A DNA stretch of 64,000 nt from Actinomyces sp. AC-20-1 (GCF_023369555.1 NZ_JACJVC010000003.1:148787-212786), one strand, 5' to 3'; shown: positions 1 to 9,679, counted from the stretch's first letter. The notes: generated from the sequence alone by a model not told the origin. Made by a program: numbers and translations.

Positions 1-866
1 CACGCGTCCTGGAGCCCCGTCAGGCCGCCGCCGTCACCGCCCGCCTGCGCGCGAGCGCCGCTCTCACCCCCGACGCCGGCCCCGAGGAGCTGGCCGGCAT
101 GGACCTCAAGGCCCTCATGCGGGCCTACAAGGCGACCGCCGAGGGCTTGACGACCTTCGGCCCGGTCCTCGACGGGCGGGTCATCCCCGCCCACCCCTTC
201 TCGCCGGCCTCGGTCGCCCTGAGCGGGGACAAGCCGCTCATCCTCGGCGACCTCGACACCGAGGCCACCCTCTTCCTCCTCCACAGCCGCGACGCGCTCG
301 TGTCCGCGGGCCCCGAGGAGGTCACCCGCCGCCTCGCCGCCGTGGCCGGCCACGATCTCGCCGACGCCCTCGTGTCCGCCATCACGGCCGGCCACGGCCC
401 TCTCGACGGCTACGAGCTGGCCGTCCAGGTCCTCTCCGACGGGCTGTTCACCGGCCCGGCCCACCTCGCCGCGCTGCGCCGGGCCGCCGGAGCGAGCGCC
501 CCGACGTGGCGCTACCGCAACGCCCTGCGCACGCCGGCTCAGGACGGCGCGCTCATGAGCCCCCACGAGCTCGACGTCGCCCTCACCTTCGGCAACATCC
601 ACACGGCCACGGGGCTCAACGGCGACACCCCCGAGGCGCACGCCGTCTCCCGGCTCCTGGGCGCCACCTGGGCGGCCTTCGCCCGCGACGGCGACCCGGC
701 CAACGCCACGATCCCCACCTGGCCCGCCTACACGGCCGAGGAGCGCCAGGTCCTCCTCATCGACGCCGGGCCGCGCGTCGTCACCAACCCGGACGGCGCC
801 GCCCTCGACGTCGCCGCCGGCGCCCAGGACACGCCCGTCAACTGGTTCGCCGTCGCCGGCACCTGA
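1..866 (+). CDS. Carboxylesterase type B, C-terminal part (5' end outside window)
   Basis: The reading frame is open from the first bases, so this is the C-terminal ~288 residues of a longer protein. The end resembles para-nitrobenzyl esterase/type B carboxylesterases: a SPHELDVALTFGN segment carries the likely catalytic His, followed by a W-AFARDGDPAN and P-TWPAY pattern typical of the family's last helices. The nucleophilic Ser and acidic residue would lie upstream. It probably hydrolyses ester bonds; the substrate is unknown. It lies 73 bp before the rhamnosidase in the same orientation, so the two may be co-transcribed. The family call is fairly secure; the role in plant glycoside breakdown is inferred from the neighbour. 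Confidence 0.8.
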   Translation, partial: RVLEPRQAAAVTARLRASAALTPDAGPEELAGMDLKALMRAYKATAEGLTTFGPVLDGRVIPAHPFSPASVALSGDKPLILGDLDTEATLFLLHSRDALVSAGPEEVTRRLAAVAGHDLADALVSAITAGHGPLDGYELAVQVLSDGLFTGPAHLAALRRAAGASAPTWRYRNALRTPAQDGALMSPHELDVALTFGNIHTATGLNGDTPEAHAVSRLLGATWAAFARDGDPANATIPTWPAYTAEERQVLLIDAGPRVVTNPDGAALDVAAGAQDTPVNWFAVAGT

Positions 867-939
867 CCGCCCCGGTGGGTGGACGCCGTCGTCCGCCCGC
901 CCCTCGCACCCGCACCACCAGACGACCCCGGAGGCTCCC

Positions 940-3741
940 GTGCCCGCCCTCACCACCATCCGCCCCCTGACCCCCGAGCCCGAGATCACCATCGACGCGC
1001 TCACGGACCCGGTCGGCGACCTCGCCGCCCCCACCCACCTCACCATCGACCAGTACCTGCCCGGAGACGTCCTGGGCGGCGCCACCGCCACCCCGCGCCT
1101 GTCCTGGGAGGTGGCCACCGCCCCCGCCCTCTGGCGGGCCACCGCCGCCGAGCTCGAGGTCACCCGCACCGACGCCGCCGGCAGGGCGCTGGGCGAGGCC
1201 GTCGTCCTGCCCCTGACCACCTGCGACGGCGTCCTCGCCGACTGGCCCGCCGAGCCACTGGGCTCGCGCGAGCGCGTCGTCCTGCGCGTGCGGGTCAGCG
1301 GCGTCATCGAGGGCTCCGACGACGACGCCCCCGGGGCGTGCAGCACCGGCTGGTCCGCACCGCTCGCCTACGAGGTGGGCCTGCTCGCGCCCGAGGACTG
1401 GACGGCGCTGCCGGTGGGGCCGTCGTGGCCGGAGAACCCCCTGGCGGACCGCCGTCCGCCGCGCGTGCGCACCGAGTTCACGCTCTCCTCCCCGGTGGTG
1501 GCCGCCCGCGCCCACATCAGCGCCCACGGCCTCATCCGCGCCGAGATCGACGGCCGGCGCGTGGGCGCTGACGAGCTCGTGCCCGGCTGGACCGTCTACG
1601 GCGAGCGGATCGTCGCCCGCACCTACGACGTCACCGAGCTGCTCACCCGCGCCGAGGACGGTGGCGCCCCCACGGACGGCACCGGCGCGCACGCCGTCGG
1701 AGCCCAGCTCGCCGACGGCTGGTACCGCGGCCACATCGGCTTCGACGGCGGCTACCGCAACCTCTACGGCGAGGACATCGCCGCCCTCGTCCAGGTCGAG
1801 GTCCTGCACGCCGACGGCAGCACGACCACCGTCGCCACGGACTCCTCCTGGCGCGCCGGCGCCGGGGAGATCCTCTTCTCCGACCTCTACGACGGCGAGA
1901 AGACCGACGCCCGCCTGGCCGCCCCCGGCTGGTCGCGCCCCGGCTTCGACGACTCCGCCTGGCTGCCGGTCGCCGTCGGGCCCTCGGACGCCGAGCGGCT
2001 CGTCATGCCCACGGACGCGCCCGTGCGCACCACCGACGTCCTGGAGCCGGTCGAGGTCAGCGTCCTGCCGGCCGTCGTCCTCGACCTGGGCGGCAGCGCC
2101 CTCGAGGTGGAGCCCGAGCGGGTCCTCATCGACTTCGGCCAGAACATCTCCGGGCGCCTGCGCCTCCGGGTGAGCGGCGAGGCGGGCACCACCGTCACCC
2201 TGCGCCACGCCGAGGTCCTCAAGGACGGGCGTCTGGGCACGCGCCCCCTGCGTGAGGCGGCCTCCACGGACACCTACACGCTGGCCGGGGACGGCGCCGA
2301 GGAGTGGGAGCCGGTCTTCGCCATCCACGGCTTCCGCTACGCGGACGTCACCGGCTGGCCCGGCGGTGGCCAGGCCGCCAAGGCCGCCATCGAGGCGGGG
2401 GCGGTGCGCGCCGTCGTCCTGCACACCGAGATGGAGCGGCTGGGGGCCTTCAGGGCCTCGGACGAGCGCGTCACCCGCCTGCACGAGAACTCCCGTTGGT
2501 CCATGCGCGACAACTTCGTGTCGATCCCCACGGACTGCCCCCAGCGCGACGAGCGGCTGGGCTGGACCGGTGACATCCAGGCCTTCGCGCCCACGGCCGC
2601 CTTCCACTACGGCTGCACGGGGCTGCTGTCCTCCTGGCTCGTGGACCTCGGGATCGAGCAGGAGGCCCACGGTACCGTGCCGTGGTACGTGCCGGTGATC
2701 CCGGGCGGCTTCTGGACCCCGCCCATGCCCGGGGCGGTGTGGGGCGACGCCGCGACCGTCGTGCCCTGGGAGCTGTACCGGGCGACCGGGGACCTCGCTC
2801 TGCTCGAGCAGCAGTACGACTCGGCCCGCGCCTGGGTCGACCTCGTGACCTCGCTGGCGGACGAGGACCACTGCTGGACCACGGGCGGGCGCCAGCTGGG
2901 CGACTGGCTCGACCCGACGGCGCCCCCGGACAACCCGATGCTCGCGATGACGGACCCCCACCTCGTCGCCACGGCCTTCTACGCGCACAGCGCCCGCATC
3001 CTGTCCGAGTGGGCGGCCGCCCTGGGCGAGGAGGCCGACGCCGCGCGCTACGGCGAGCTGGCCGACGCCATCGGGGAGGGCTTCCGGGCGCGCTACACCG
3101 ACGGGGCCGGGCACCTGGCCTCGGACACGCAGTGCGCCTACGCGCTCACCATCACCTTCGACCTCGCCGGTGACGCCGAGCGGCGCCGGGTGGCCGGCGA
3201 GCGCCTGGCCGGGCTGGTCGAGGCCTCCGGCGCTCACGTCGGCACCGGCTTCGCGGGCACCCCCGTGCTCACGGGCGCGCTCACGCTCACGGGCCACACC
3301 GAGGCCGCCTACCGCCTGCTCCTTCAGGACACCTGCCCGTCGTGGCTGTACGCCGTCACCATGGGCGCCACGACGACGTGGGAGCGCTGGGACTCCATGC
3401 TGCCGGACGGGTCGATCAACCCCGGCGGCATGACCTCCTTCAACCACTACGCGCTGGGCGCGGTGGCGGCGTGGCTCGAGCGCGACGTGGCGGGCCTGGC
3501 CCCGGCGGAGCCGGCCTACCGGGTCATCGAGGTCGCCCCGCACCCGGGGCCGGGGCTCACGAGCGCCGAGGCGGTGCACCGCACGCCCTTCGGCTGGGCG
3601 GCCTCGTCCTGGCGCACCGACGACGACGGCGCCCTCACGCTTGAGGTCGTCGTGCCGGTGGGCGCGAGGGCGCGGGTGAGGCTGCCGGGGGCCGAGCAGG
3701 TGGTCGAGCTCGGCCACGGGCGCCACACGCTCACCGTCTGA
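940..3741 (+). CDS. Alpha-L-rhamnosidase, GH78
   Basis: This 933-residue protein would release terminal alpha-L-rhamnose from plant glycosides or pectic oligosaccharides. It has the GH78 layout: an N-terminal beta-sandwich with a galactose-binding-like part (about residues 170-350), a central region, an (alpha/alpha)6 catalytic barrel, and a C-terminal beta domain ending in a short VRLPGAEQVVELGHG strand pair. The catalytic signature DCPQRDERLGWTGD begins at D532. The GTG start at 940 is preceded by GGAGG at 930-934. No signal peptide is present, so it should act in the cytoplasm on imported substrate. It converges on the GH3 operon, with a nested hairpin between them. Confidence 0.93.
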   Translation: MPALTTIRPLTPEPEITIDALTDPVGDLAAPTHLTIDQYLPGDVLGGATATPRLSWEVATAPALWRATAAELEVTRTDAAGRALGEAVVLPLTTCDGVLADWPAEPLGSRERVVLRVRVSGVIEGSDDDAPGACSTGWSAPLAYEVGLLAPEDWTALPVGPSWPENPLADRRPPRVRTEFTLSSPVVAARAHISAHGLIRAEIDGRRVGADELVPGWTVYGERIVARTYDVTELLTRAEDGGAPTDGTGAHAVGAQLADGWYRGHIGFDGGYRNLYGEDIAALVQVEVLHADGSTTTVATDSSWRAGAGEILFSDLYDGEKTDARLAAPGWSRPGFDDSAWLPVAVGPSDAERLVMPTDAPVRTTDVLEPVEVSVLPAVVLDLGGSALEVEPERVLIDFGQNISGRLRLRVSGEAGTTVTLRHAEVLKDGRLGTRPLREAASTDTYTLAGDGAEEWEPVFAIHGFRYADVTGWPGGGQAAKAAIEAGAVRAVVLHTEMERLGAFRASDERVTRLHENSRWSMRDNFVSIPTDCPQRDERLGWTGDIQAFAPTAAFHYGCTGLLSSWLVDLGIEQEAHGTVPWYVPVIPGGFWTPPMPGAVWGDAATVVPWELYRATGDLALLEQQYDSARAWVDLVTSLADEDHCWTTGGRQLGDWLDPTAPPDNPMLAMTDPHLVATAFYAHSARILSEWAAALGEEADAARYGELADAIGEGFRARYTDGAGHLASDTQCAYALTITFDLAGDAERRRVAGERLAGLVEASGAHVGTGFAGTPVLTGALTLTGHTEAAYRLLLQDTCPSWLYAVTMGATTTWERWDSMLPDGSINPGGMTSFNHYALGAVAAWLERDVAGLAPAEPAYRVIEVAPHPGPGLTSAEAVHRTPFGWAASSWRTDDDGALTLEVVVPVGARARVRLPGAEQVVELGHGRHTLTV

Positions 3742-3753
3742 GGGGGCCGACGC

Positions 3754-3822
3754 CGAGCTCGAGGGTTACGTGCCGAGCTCGAGGTCTCAGCACTCGAGCT
3801 CGCGACCGAACCCTCGAGCTCG
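3754..3822. terminator. Nested inverted repeat between convergent genes
   Basis: An outer pair of 14-bp arms (3754-3767 and 3809-3822, CGAGCTCGAGGGTT and its complement) encloses an inner pair of 10-bp arms (3774-3783 and 3793-3802, CGAGCTCGAG and CTCGAGCTCG). All arms are perfect. It lies between the ends of the rhamnosidase (+) and GH3 (-) genes, so a bidirectional transcription terminator is the simplest reading. There is no T-tract. Confidence 0.7.
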
Positions 3823-3874
3823 TGGGGGCGGGAGAGGTCAGGGACGTCTCGGGGCCGGCGCCGACGCGCTGCGC

Positions 3875-6256
3875 TCAGACCGCCTCGACCCTCACCGGCG
3901 TGGTGAGGACCCGGCCCTCGCCGACGACCCTCCGCTCGCCCGTGACCCGCACAGCGAGCGGTGCCAGCCGGTCCTCGCTGTCGCGCCCGGCCGCCAGCAG
4001 GATCTCGCCCGGCTGGACGACGCGCGCGTGGTCCACCCCGGTGAAGGAGGTGCGGTCCGCGTGCACGGTGAAGGTCACGCGCCGCGACTCCCCCGCCGCC
4101 AGGTCCACCTTGACGAAGCCGATGAGCTGCTTGAGGGGACGCACGACCTCGGCCACGGGGTCGGACAGGTACAGCTGGACGACCTCGGCGCCGTCGCGCC
4201 CGGAGGTGTTGGTGACGGTCACCGCGTAGTCGACAGTGCCGTCAACCGCCATCTCCTCGGCGGAGACGGCCGCGCCGCTCAGCTCGAAGGACGAGTAGGA
4301 CAGGCCGTAGCCGAAGGGGTACAGCGGCGTGGGGTCGAGGTTGCTGATGCCCTCGGCCTGCCAGGCCAACGGCGCCGCGAGGTAGGTGCCGGGCTGGCCG
4401 CCGCGCCCCCTCGGGATGGCGATGGGCAGGCGACCGGAGGGGTTGAGCGCCCCGGTGAGCACGCCGACGACGGCGTCCGCCCCCTCGACGCCGGGCATGA
4501 AGGCCTGGACGACCGCCGCGCAGCGCTCGGCGTACTCGCCCAGCGCGTAGGGCCGGCCCGTGACCATGACGAGGACGGTGGGGGTGCCCGTGCCCAGGAC
4601 CGCCTCCAGCAGGGCCCCCTGCTGTCCTGGCAGGCCCAGGTCGACGACGTCGCAGCCCTCCCCCGAGGTGCCGCCGCCGAAGAGCCCGGCGATGTCGCCC
4701 AGGGTGACGACGGCGACGTCGGCCGCCCTCGCCGCGGCGACGGCGGCGTCGAAGTCCTCCTCGCGCCCGTCGATGAAGCCGACGGCCTGGTGGAAGCTCG
4801 GTGGGACCGTCTGGGCGTCGGTCAGGGCCTCGGCGATGGAGCGGATCTCGAGACCGGTGCTGCGTCCGCCGTCGCGGCTCATGACGTGGTTGGGGAAGGA
4901 GTAGCAGCCCAGGAAGGAGCGCACGTCCTCCCAGACGGGGCCGGCGACGGCGAGGCGGGCGCCGGGGTCCAGGGGCAGGACGCCGTCGTTCTTGAGCAGG
5001 ATGACGCTCTCGGCCGCCATCCGGCGGGCGACGTCGCGGTTGCCCGCGGAGTCGAGGTCCCGCCCGGGGTCGGCGTCGGCCGCGGCGTCGTATCCCCCGT
5101 CGAGCAGGCCCAGGCGCAGCTTCTGCTCCAGGACGCGGCGCACCGAGGTGTTGAGCTCGTCCTCGGTGAGCAGCCCCTCGTCGATGGCGCGAGCCAGGTG
5201 GGCGTAGCAGGTGGTCTCGGGCAGCTCGACGTCGAGGCCGGCGCGCACGGCCAGGGCGGCCGCCTCGGCGGGGCTGCCGGCGACGTGGTGCATGGCCTGC
5301 AGGAAACGCACGGACCAGTAGTCGGAGACGACGGTGCCGGTGAAGCCCCAGCGCTCGCGCAGGACCTCGGTGAGCAGGTGGCGGGAGGCGGCGGCGGGCT
5401 CGCCGTCGATGTCCGAGTAGGAGTTCATGACGGAGCCGACGCGCCCCTCGCTCACGGCCATCTCGAAGGGCGGCAGCATGACGTCCTCGAGCTCGCGCCT
5501 ACCCATCTGGACGGGGGCGTGGTTGCGGCCCGCCTTGGAGGCGGGGTAGGCGACGAAGTGCTTGAGGGTGGCGATGACGCCCTGGTCCTGCAGGCCCTGG
5601 ACGTAGGCGGTGCCGAGCGAGCCCACGAGGTAGGGGTCCTCGCCGCAGGTCTCCTCGACGCGGCCCCAGCGGTAGTCGCGCACGACGTCGAGCAGCGGGG
5701 CCAGCCCCTGGTGGACGCCGACGGCGCGCATGTCCGCACCGATGCGTCCGGCCATCTCCGTGACCAGGTCGGGCCGCCAGGTGGCGCCCCAGGCGATGGC
5801 TGCGGGGTAGACGGTCGCGCCGAGCGCGGTGAGGCCGGTGAGGCACTCCTCGTGGGCCACGGCCGGGATGCCGAAGGCGTTGCGGGACTGGACGTCCCGC
5901 TGGAGGCGCACGAGCCGGGCAACGCCCTCGGCGACGGTGACCGGGTCGGTGCCGAAGACACGGGTGAGCTGGCCCAGGCCCTGGTCGGCCGAGGCCTGCC
6001 AGCTCAGGCGGCCGACCGCGAAGGCGTTCTCCATGGGGGCGACCTGGTGGGGCTCGGAGCCGGCGGCCGCGTCGGAGGCGCCGGCCTCTGCGGTCGGCTC
6101 CGGGGCCGGGACGGCCTCGTCGTCGGCCCGCTCCCAGAAGGAGGCGAGCTGGTGGATCCTCTCCTCGCGGCTCATGGCGGCCATGAGGGCGTCCACGCGC
6201 TCGGCGTCGGGCAGGGACGTGTCGGTCCAGGGTGTGTCCTGGGCGGGGGCGGTCAT
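3875..6256 (-). CDS. GH3 beta-glycosidase (beta-glucosidase/beta-xylosidase)
   Basis: This 793-residue enzyme has the two-domain GH3 fold plus a C-terminal fibronectin III-like domain (about residues 690-760). It should remove beta-linked glucose or xylose from the non-reducing end of short oligosaccharides. The nucleophile is D312 in VVSDYW. A GRVEETCGEDP motif and a KHF motif in the TIM barrel, and SGEG-type residues in the second domain, are also present. There is an Ala/Glu/Pro-rich insertion near residues 45-70. I chose the ATG at 6256 because GGAG lies 6 nt before it; an in-frame ATG at 6268 has no clear ribosome site. No signal peptide. It is the last gene of the operon led by the binding protein at 9662, so it probably processes the sugar that transporter imports. 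Confidence 0.9.
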   Translation of the reverse strand: MTAPAQDTPWTDTSLPDAERVDALMAAMSREERIHQLASFWERADDEAVPAPEPTAEAGASDAAAGSEPHQVAPMENAFAVGRLSWQASADQGLGQLTRVFGTDPVTVAEGVARLVRLQRDVQSRNAFGIPAVAHEECLTGLTALGATVYPAAIAWGATWRPDLVTEMAGRIGADMRAVGVHQGLAPLLDVVRDYRWGRVEETCGEDPYLVGSLGTAYVQGLQDQGVIATLKHFVAYPASKAGRNHAPVQMGRRELEDVMLPPFEMAVSEGRVGSVMNSYSDIDGEPAAASRHLLTEVLRERWGFTGTVVSDYWSVRFLQAMHHVAGSPAEAAALAVRAGLDVELPETTCYAHLARAIDEGLLTEDELNTSVRRVLEQKLRLGLLDGGYDAAADADPGRDLDSAGNRDVARRMAAESVILLKNDGVLPLDPGARLAVAGPVWEDVRSFLGCYSFPNHVMSRDGGRSTGLEIRSIAEALTDAQTVPPSFHQAVGFIDGREEDFDAAVAAARAADVAVVTLGDIAGLFGGGTSGEGCDVVDLGLPGQQGALLEAVLGTGTPTVLVMVTGRPYALGEYAERCAAVVQAFMPGVEGADAVVGVLTGALNPSGRLPIAIPRGRGGQPGTYLAAPLAWQAEGISNLDPTPLYPFGYGLSYSSFELSGAAVSAEEMAVDGTVDYAVTVTNTSGRDGAEVVQLYLSDPVAEVVRPLKQLIGFVKVDLAAGESRRVTFTVHADRTSFTGVDHARVVQPGEILLAAGRDSEDRLAPLAVRVTGERRVVGEGRVLTTPVRVEAV

Positions 6257-6311
6257 AGGTGGCTCCATGGTCCGGTGGGGCGGTGGCGGCGTGGGCCGGG
6301 CGGGCAGGGGC

Positions 6312-7190
6312 TCAGCCCTTGACCGCGCCCGTGAGGCCTCCGACGATGCGGCGCTCGAAGAGGCTGAAGACGATGAGCGCGGGGATCATCGACAGTGACG
6401 TGAAGGCGAGCACCTGCGCGGTGTTGACCGAGTGCTCGGAGGCGAAGGCCTGCACCCCCAGCGGGAGGGTGTACTTCGACGGGTCGGTGAGGATGAACAG
6501 CGGAACCATGTAGGAGTTCCACGACCCCACGAAGGTGAGGATGCCGGTGGTGACGACACCGGGGGTCGCCAGGGGCACGACGATCCTCCAGAAGAAGCGC
6601 ATGCGGCCGGCGCCGTCGATCTGGGCGGCCTCCTCGATCTCCTTGGGGATCGCCCGCAGGAAGGGCACGAGGATGATGACGGTCTGCGGCAGGGCGAAGG
6701 CGATGCCGGGGATGATGATGCCGGCGAGGGAGTTCATCATCCCCAGGTTGCGGATGAGGATGTACAGGGGTGTGATGGCCACGGTCATGGGGAACATGAG
6801 CCCCGCCGCGAACAGCGAGTACAGCCAGTTGCCGCCGGCGAACGGGTAGCGGGCGATGACGAAGCTGACCATGAGGCCGAAGGTGACGGTGCAGACCGTG
6901 CCGATGGAGGCGACGATCGTGGAGTTGAGGATCTGCTGCCAGAACCCGGAGGAGGACATGACCGTGAGGTAGTTGTCGAGGATCCACGGGTTCGGCAGCC
7001 CAGCGGGGTCGGTCGTCAGCTGGGAGTTGTTGCGGAAGCCTCCCAGCAGGACGAAGGCGACCGGCATGAGCAGGGCGACGACGACGAGGGCGGCGAAGAG
7101 GTAGACGGGCCAGGGGCCCCAGGGCAGTGCCTGCCTCCTGCGGTGCGTCGCGGGGACGGGCATGGTGGGTGCGGCGGTGGTGGCGGTCAT
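6312..7190 (-). CDS. Carbohydrate ABC transporter permease, MalG/CUT1 type
   Basis: This 292-residue inner-membrane permease has six predicted transmembrane segments. It carries the CUT1 EAA loop (EIEEAAQIDGAGRMRFFWRIVVPLATPG) that docks to the ATPase. Its first codons overlap the end of the partner permease by ATGA, which indicates translational coupling. No ATPase gene is in the operon; CUT1 systems of this kind often share an MsiK-type ATPase encoded elsewhere. The substrate is probably a beta-glycoside or xylo-oligosaccharide, inferred from the adjoining GH3 gene. Confidence 0.93.
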   Translation of the reverse strand: MTATTAAPTMPVPATHRRRQALPWGPWPVYLFAALVVVALLMPVAFVLLGGFRNNSQLTTDPAGLPNPWILDNYLTVMSSSGFWQQILNSTIVASIGTVCTVTFGLMVSFVIARYPFAGGNWLYSLFAAGLMFPMTVAITPLYILIRNLGMMNSLAGIIIPGIAFALPQTVIILVPFLRAIPKEIEEAAQIDGAGRMRFFWRIVVPLATPGVVTTGILTFVGSWNSYMVPLFILTDPSKYTLPLGVQAFASEHSVNTAQVLAFTSLSMIPALIVFSLFERRIVGGLTGAVKG

Positions 7191-8161
7191 GAGCTGCTCC
7201 CGGTGAGGGCGCCCTCGGTGTCACGGCGGAGGACGAAGCGCTGGTAGGACAGGGCGATGATGAGGGAGATGACGAACAGGACGACGGCGACGGCGTTGCC
7301 GTACCCGTAGTTCGAGGACCCGCGTCCGTTGACGACCATGTAGGTCGCCATGGTGGAGGTGCCGGCCGTGGAGGCGATGTACTGGCCCCAGATGATGTAG
7401 ACGAGGTCGAAGAGCTGCAGCGAGCCGATGATCGACAGGAATCCCCACATGCGCATGGTGGGGCCCAGCAGCGGCAGGGTGATCTTGCGCTGGATCTGCC
7501 AGTAGGAGGCGCCGTCGACCTTGGCGGCCTCGGTGAGCTCGTCGGGGATGCCCTGCATGCCGGCGAGGAAGATGATGACGGCGAAGCCGGCGTACTTCCA
7601 GGTGAGGATGAACAGGAGGACCGCCAGGCCCGTCCTCGGGTTGGAGATCCAGTCGTTCTGCAGGCCGGCCAGGCCGATCTTGCCGAGCAGGCCGTTGAGC
7701 GCGCCGTTGGTCTGGAGGATGAGCCCCCAGGCGGTTCCGGCGATGACCTCGCTGATGACGTAGGGGATGAAGATGAGGACGCGGATGAGCGACTGGCCCT
7801 TCATCTTGCGGTTGAGCAGGAGGGCGAGGACGAGCGCGAAGGGGCCCTGCAGGGCGAGCGACCCGACGACGATGACGGCGTTGTGCCCGAGGACGGACAG
7901 GAACTCGGGGTCGGTCAGGATCGTCACGTAGTTGTCGAGGCCGACGAAGTTGGTGGGGACGCCGAAGCCCTTCCACTTGAAGAAGCCGTAGTAGGCGGCC
8001 ATGAGGACCGGCGAGATGACGAAGGTGAGGAAGAGGACGACGGCGGGGGCGGACAGCGCTGTGACCTCGAGGCGGTCGCGCCATGACAGCGCGCGGGGCG
8101 ACCTGCGCCTGGGGGCCGGGTCGGTGCGGCCGACGGCGGCTGTGGTGGTGGTGGTGGACAT
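7187..8161 (-). CDS. Carbohydrate ABC transporter permease, MalF/CUT1 type
   Basis: This 324-residue membrane protein has a basic cytoplasmic N-terminus, about six transmembrane helices and an EAA-type loop (ELTEAAKVDGASYWQIQRKITLPLLGP). It forms the heterodimeric channel with the permease encoded immediately downstream, with a 4-bp ATGA overlap. It follows the substrate-binding lipoprotein gene after a 211-bp gap that contains a stable hairpin, so it is likely expressed at a lower level than the binding protein. Confidence 0.93.
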   Translation of the reverse strand: MSTTTTTAAVGRTDPAPRRRSPRALSWRDRLEVTALSAPAVVLFLTFVISPVLMAAYYGFFKWKGFGVPTNFVGLDNYVTILTDPEFLSVLGHNAVIVVGSLALQGPFALVLALLLNRKMKGQSLIRVLIFIPYVISEVIAGTAWGLILQTNGALNGLLGKIGLAGLQNDWISNPRTGLAVLLFILTWKYAGFAVIIFLAGMQGIPDELTEAAKVDGASYWQIQRKITLPLLGPTMRMWGFLSIIGSLQLFDLVYIIWGQYIASTAGTSTMATYMVVNGRGSSNYGYGNAVAVVLFVISLIIALSYQRFVLRRDTEGALTGSSS

Positions 8162-8308
8162 GTGGCCTCGTTCGGTGGGTGCCGTCGCCGCTGACCGGTG
8201 GGCCGCGACGGGTGGGACGTGGGAGGGCAGGGGGCGGGCGCCCCGCGGGCCGTGGGGGAAGGCTCGCGGTGTCGCGGTGCCGGCTCAGTGCCGGCTCGCG
8301 GGCCGCCG

Positions 8309-8337
8309 CTCCCGGGGGAGGTCTCCTCCCCCGGGAG
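8309..8337 (-). terminator. Intercistronic hairpin between binding-protein and permease genes
   Basis: A perfect 13-bp stem (8309-8321 with 8325-8337) with a 3-nt loop lies 36 bp after the stop of the solute-binding gene and before the permease pair. Such hairpins partially terminate transcription or protect the upstream mRNA, giving an excess of binding protein over permease. The structure is seen in the sequence; the function is inferred. Confidence 0.65.
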
Positions 8338-8372
8338 GCGGACGGGACGGGCGGGGCGTGCCGCCGGGAGGG

Positions 8373-9662
8373 TCACTCCTTGGCGGCCGCCGAGGTCATC
8401 GCGTCGATGATGCCTTGGGCGTCGCCCTGGCCTGCGAGGAGGTCGACGACGGCGACGTTGAGGGCGTTGCCGATGTTGGAGCCGAGGCTGGTGTCGAGCC
8501 AGACCTGGGTGTAGGCGGCGCGGTTGTTCGCCTCGATCTGCGGCAGCAGGGCCTCGTCGGTGACGACGTCCTGGGCGTTCATGTTGACAGGGATGGTGTC
8601 GAAGGCGTCGGCGTAGGCCTCCTGGTTCTCCTCGCTCATGATGAAGTTGAGGAACTCGACGCACAGCGACTCCGGAGCGGTGGAGGAGCAGGCGTAGCCG
8701 TCGACGCCGCCCATGAGCGCGCTCGGGTCGCCCTTGCCGCCCTCGACCTCGGGGAAGGTGAACCAGCGCAGGTCGGGCAGGGGCTCCTCGTCAGGGGTCA
8801 GGGAGCCGACGACGCCGACGTTCCAGGTGCCCATGAGCTCCATGGCGGCCTGGTGGTTGGCGAGCAGTCCCGCGGAGGAGCCGGCGCCCTGCTGGGCCGA
8901 GGTGGTGAGGAAGCCGTCGTTGAAGGGCTTGGAGGCGGCGAGGTCCGCGAGGTCCTGACCGGCGTCGAGCCAGCACTGGTCGCTGAAGTCGTAGGTGGAC
9001 AGGCCCGTCGTCAGGGTCTCGTGGGAGCACTCGCGCAGGGCGAAGAAGTAGTACCAGTGGGCGGCCGGCCAGGCGTCCTTGCCGCCGAGGGCGATGGGGG
9101 CGACACCGGTGCCCTTGAGGGCCTCGACGGCGGTGCCGAGCTCGTCCATGGTCGTGGGCGCCTCGGTGATGCCGGCGGCGTCGAACAGGTCCTGGGAGTA
9201 GAAGATGCCTCCCGGCTGGAAGGAGGTGGGCATGGCGTAGACGCCGTCGTCGATGGTGTAGGCGGCGAAGGCGCCCTCGGGGACGCTGGAGCTGACGTTC
9301 TCGTCGAGCTTGTCGGAGATGTCGAGGACGAAGCCGGCCTCGACCATGTCCGCGAGCTTGCCTCCTCCGCGGGCGAGGAAGACGTCGGGGCCCTCCCCGG
9401 CGTTCTGCGCGGTCTGGAGCTTGCCGTCGAGGTCCTCGTTCTGGATGGCCTGGACCTCGATGGTCACCCCCTCGTGGCTGGCCATGAAGTCGTCGGCCAT
9501 CTGCTGCCAGTAGGCGGCGCCGTCACCGGTGGTGGCGTTGTGCCAGACGGTGAGGGTGTTGTCGTCGCCGCCGCCCGCAGCGCCCCCGCAGGCGCCCAGG
9601 GCGAGCGAGGCGGTGACCATGGCGGCAGCCGCAAGGGTGCGACGGTAGTTCTGTCGTCTCAT
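8373..9662 (-). CDS. Sugar ABC transporter substrate-binding lipoprotein (CUT1)
   Basis: This 429-residue extracytoplasmic receptor belongs to solute-binding protein family 1. It begins with a short basic N-region and hydrophobic stretch ending in the lipobox LGAC, so it is a diacylglyceryl-anchored lipoprotein. The mature part starts with the family pattern TVWHNATTGDG. The ATG at 9662 is chosen because GGGAGG lies 7-8 nt before it; an in-frame start at 9701 would overlap operator-like sequence. It is the first gene of an operon continuing into two permeases and the GH3 enzyme. A sigma-70-like promoter and two CGAA/TTCG dyads precede it. Confidence 0.92.
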   Translation of the reverse strand: MRRQNYRRTLAAAAMVTASLALGACGGAAGGGDDNTLTVWHNATTGDGAAYWQQMADDFMASHEGVTIEVQAIQNEDLDGKLQTAQNAGEGPDVFLARGGGKLADMVEAGFVLDISDKLDENVSSSVPEGAFAAYTIDDGVYAMPTSFQPGGIFYSQDLFDAAGITEAPTTMDELGTAVEALKGTGVAPIALGGKDAWPAAHWYYFFALRECSHETLTTGLSTYDFSDQCWLDAGQDLADLAASKPFNDGFLTTSAQQGAGSSAGLLANHQAAMELMGTWNVGVVGSLTPDEEPLPDLRWFTFPEVEGGKGDPSALMGGVDGYACSSTAPESLCVEFLNFIMSEENQEAYADAFDTIPVNMNAQDVVTDEALLPQIEANNRAAYTQVWLDTSLGSNIGNALNVAVVDLLAGQGDAQGIIDAMTSAAAKE

Positions 9663-9679
9663 CGTTGAAACCTCCCAAG

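Noticed and set aside
838..3726. A 962-codon open frame on the minus strand opposite the rhamnosidase
   Set aside because: Composition is Gly/Val/Arg/Asp-rich with no domain, and it mirrors the codon pattern of the GH78 gene, as expected for antisense frames in high-GC DNA.
3770..6322. An 850-codon plus-strand frame opposite the GH3 gene
   Set aside because: It has no recognisable motif or ribosome site; the opposite strand encodes a complete GH3 enzyme with catalytic residues.
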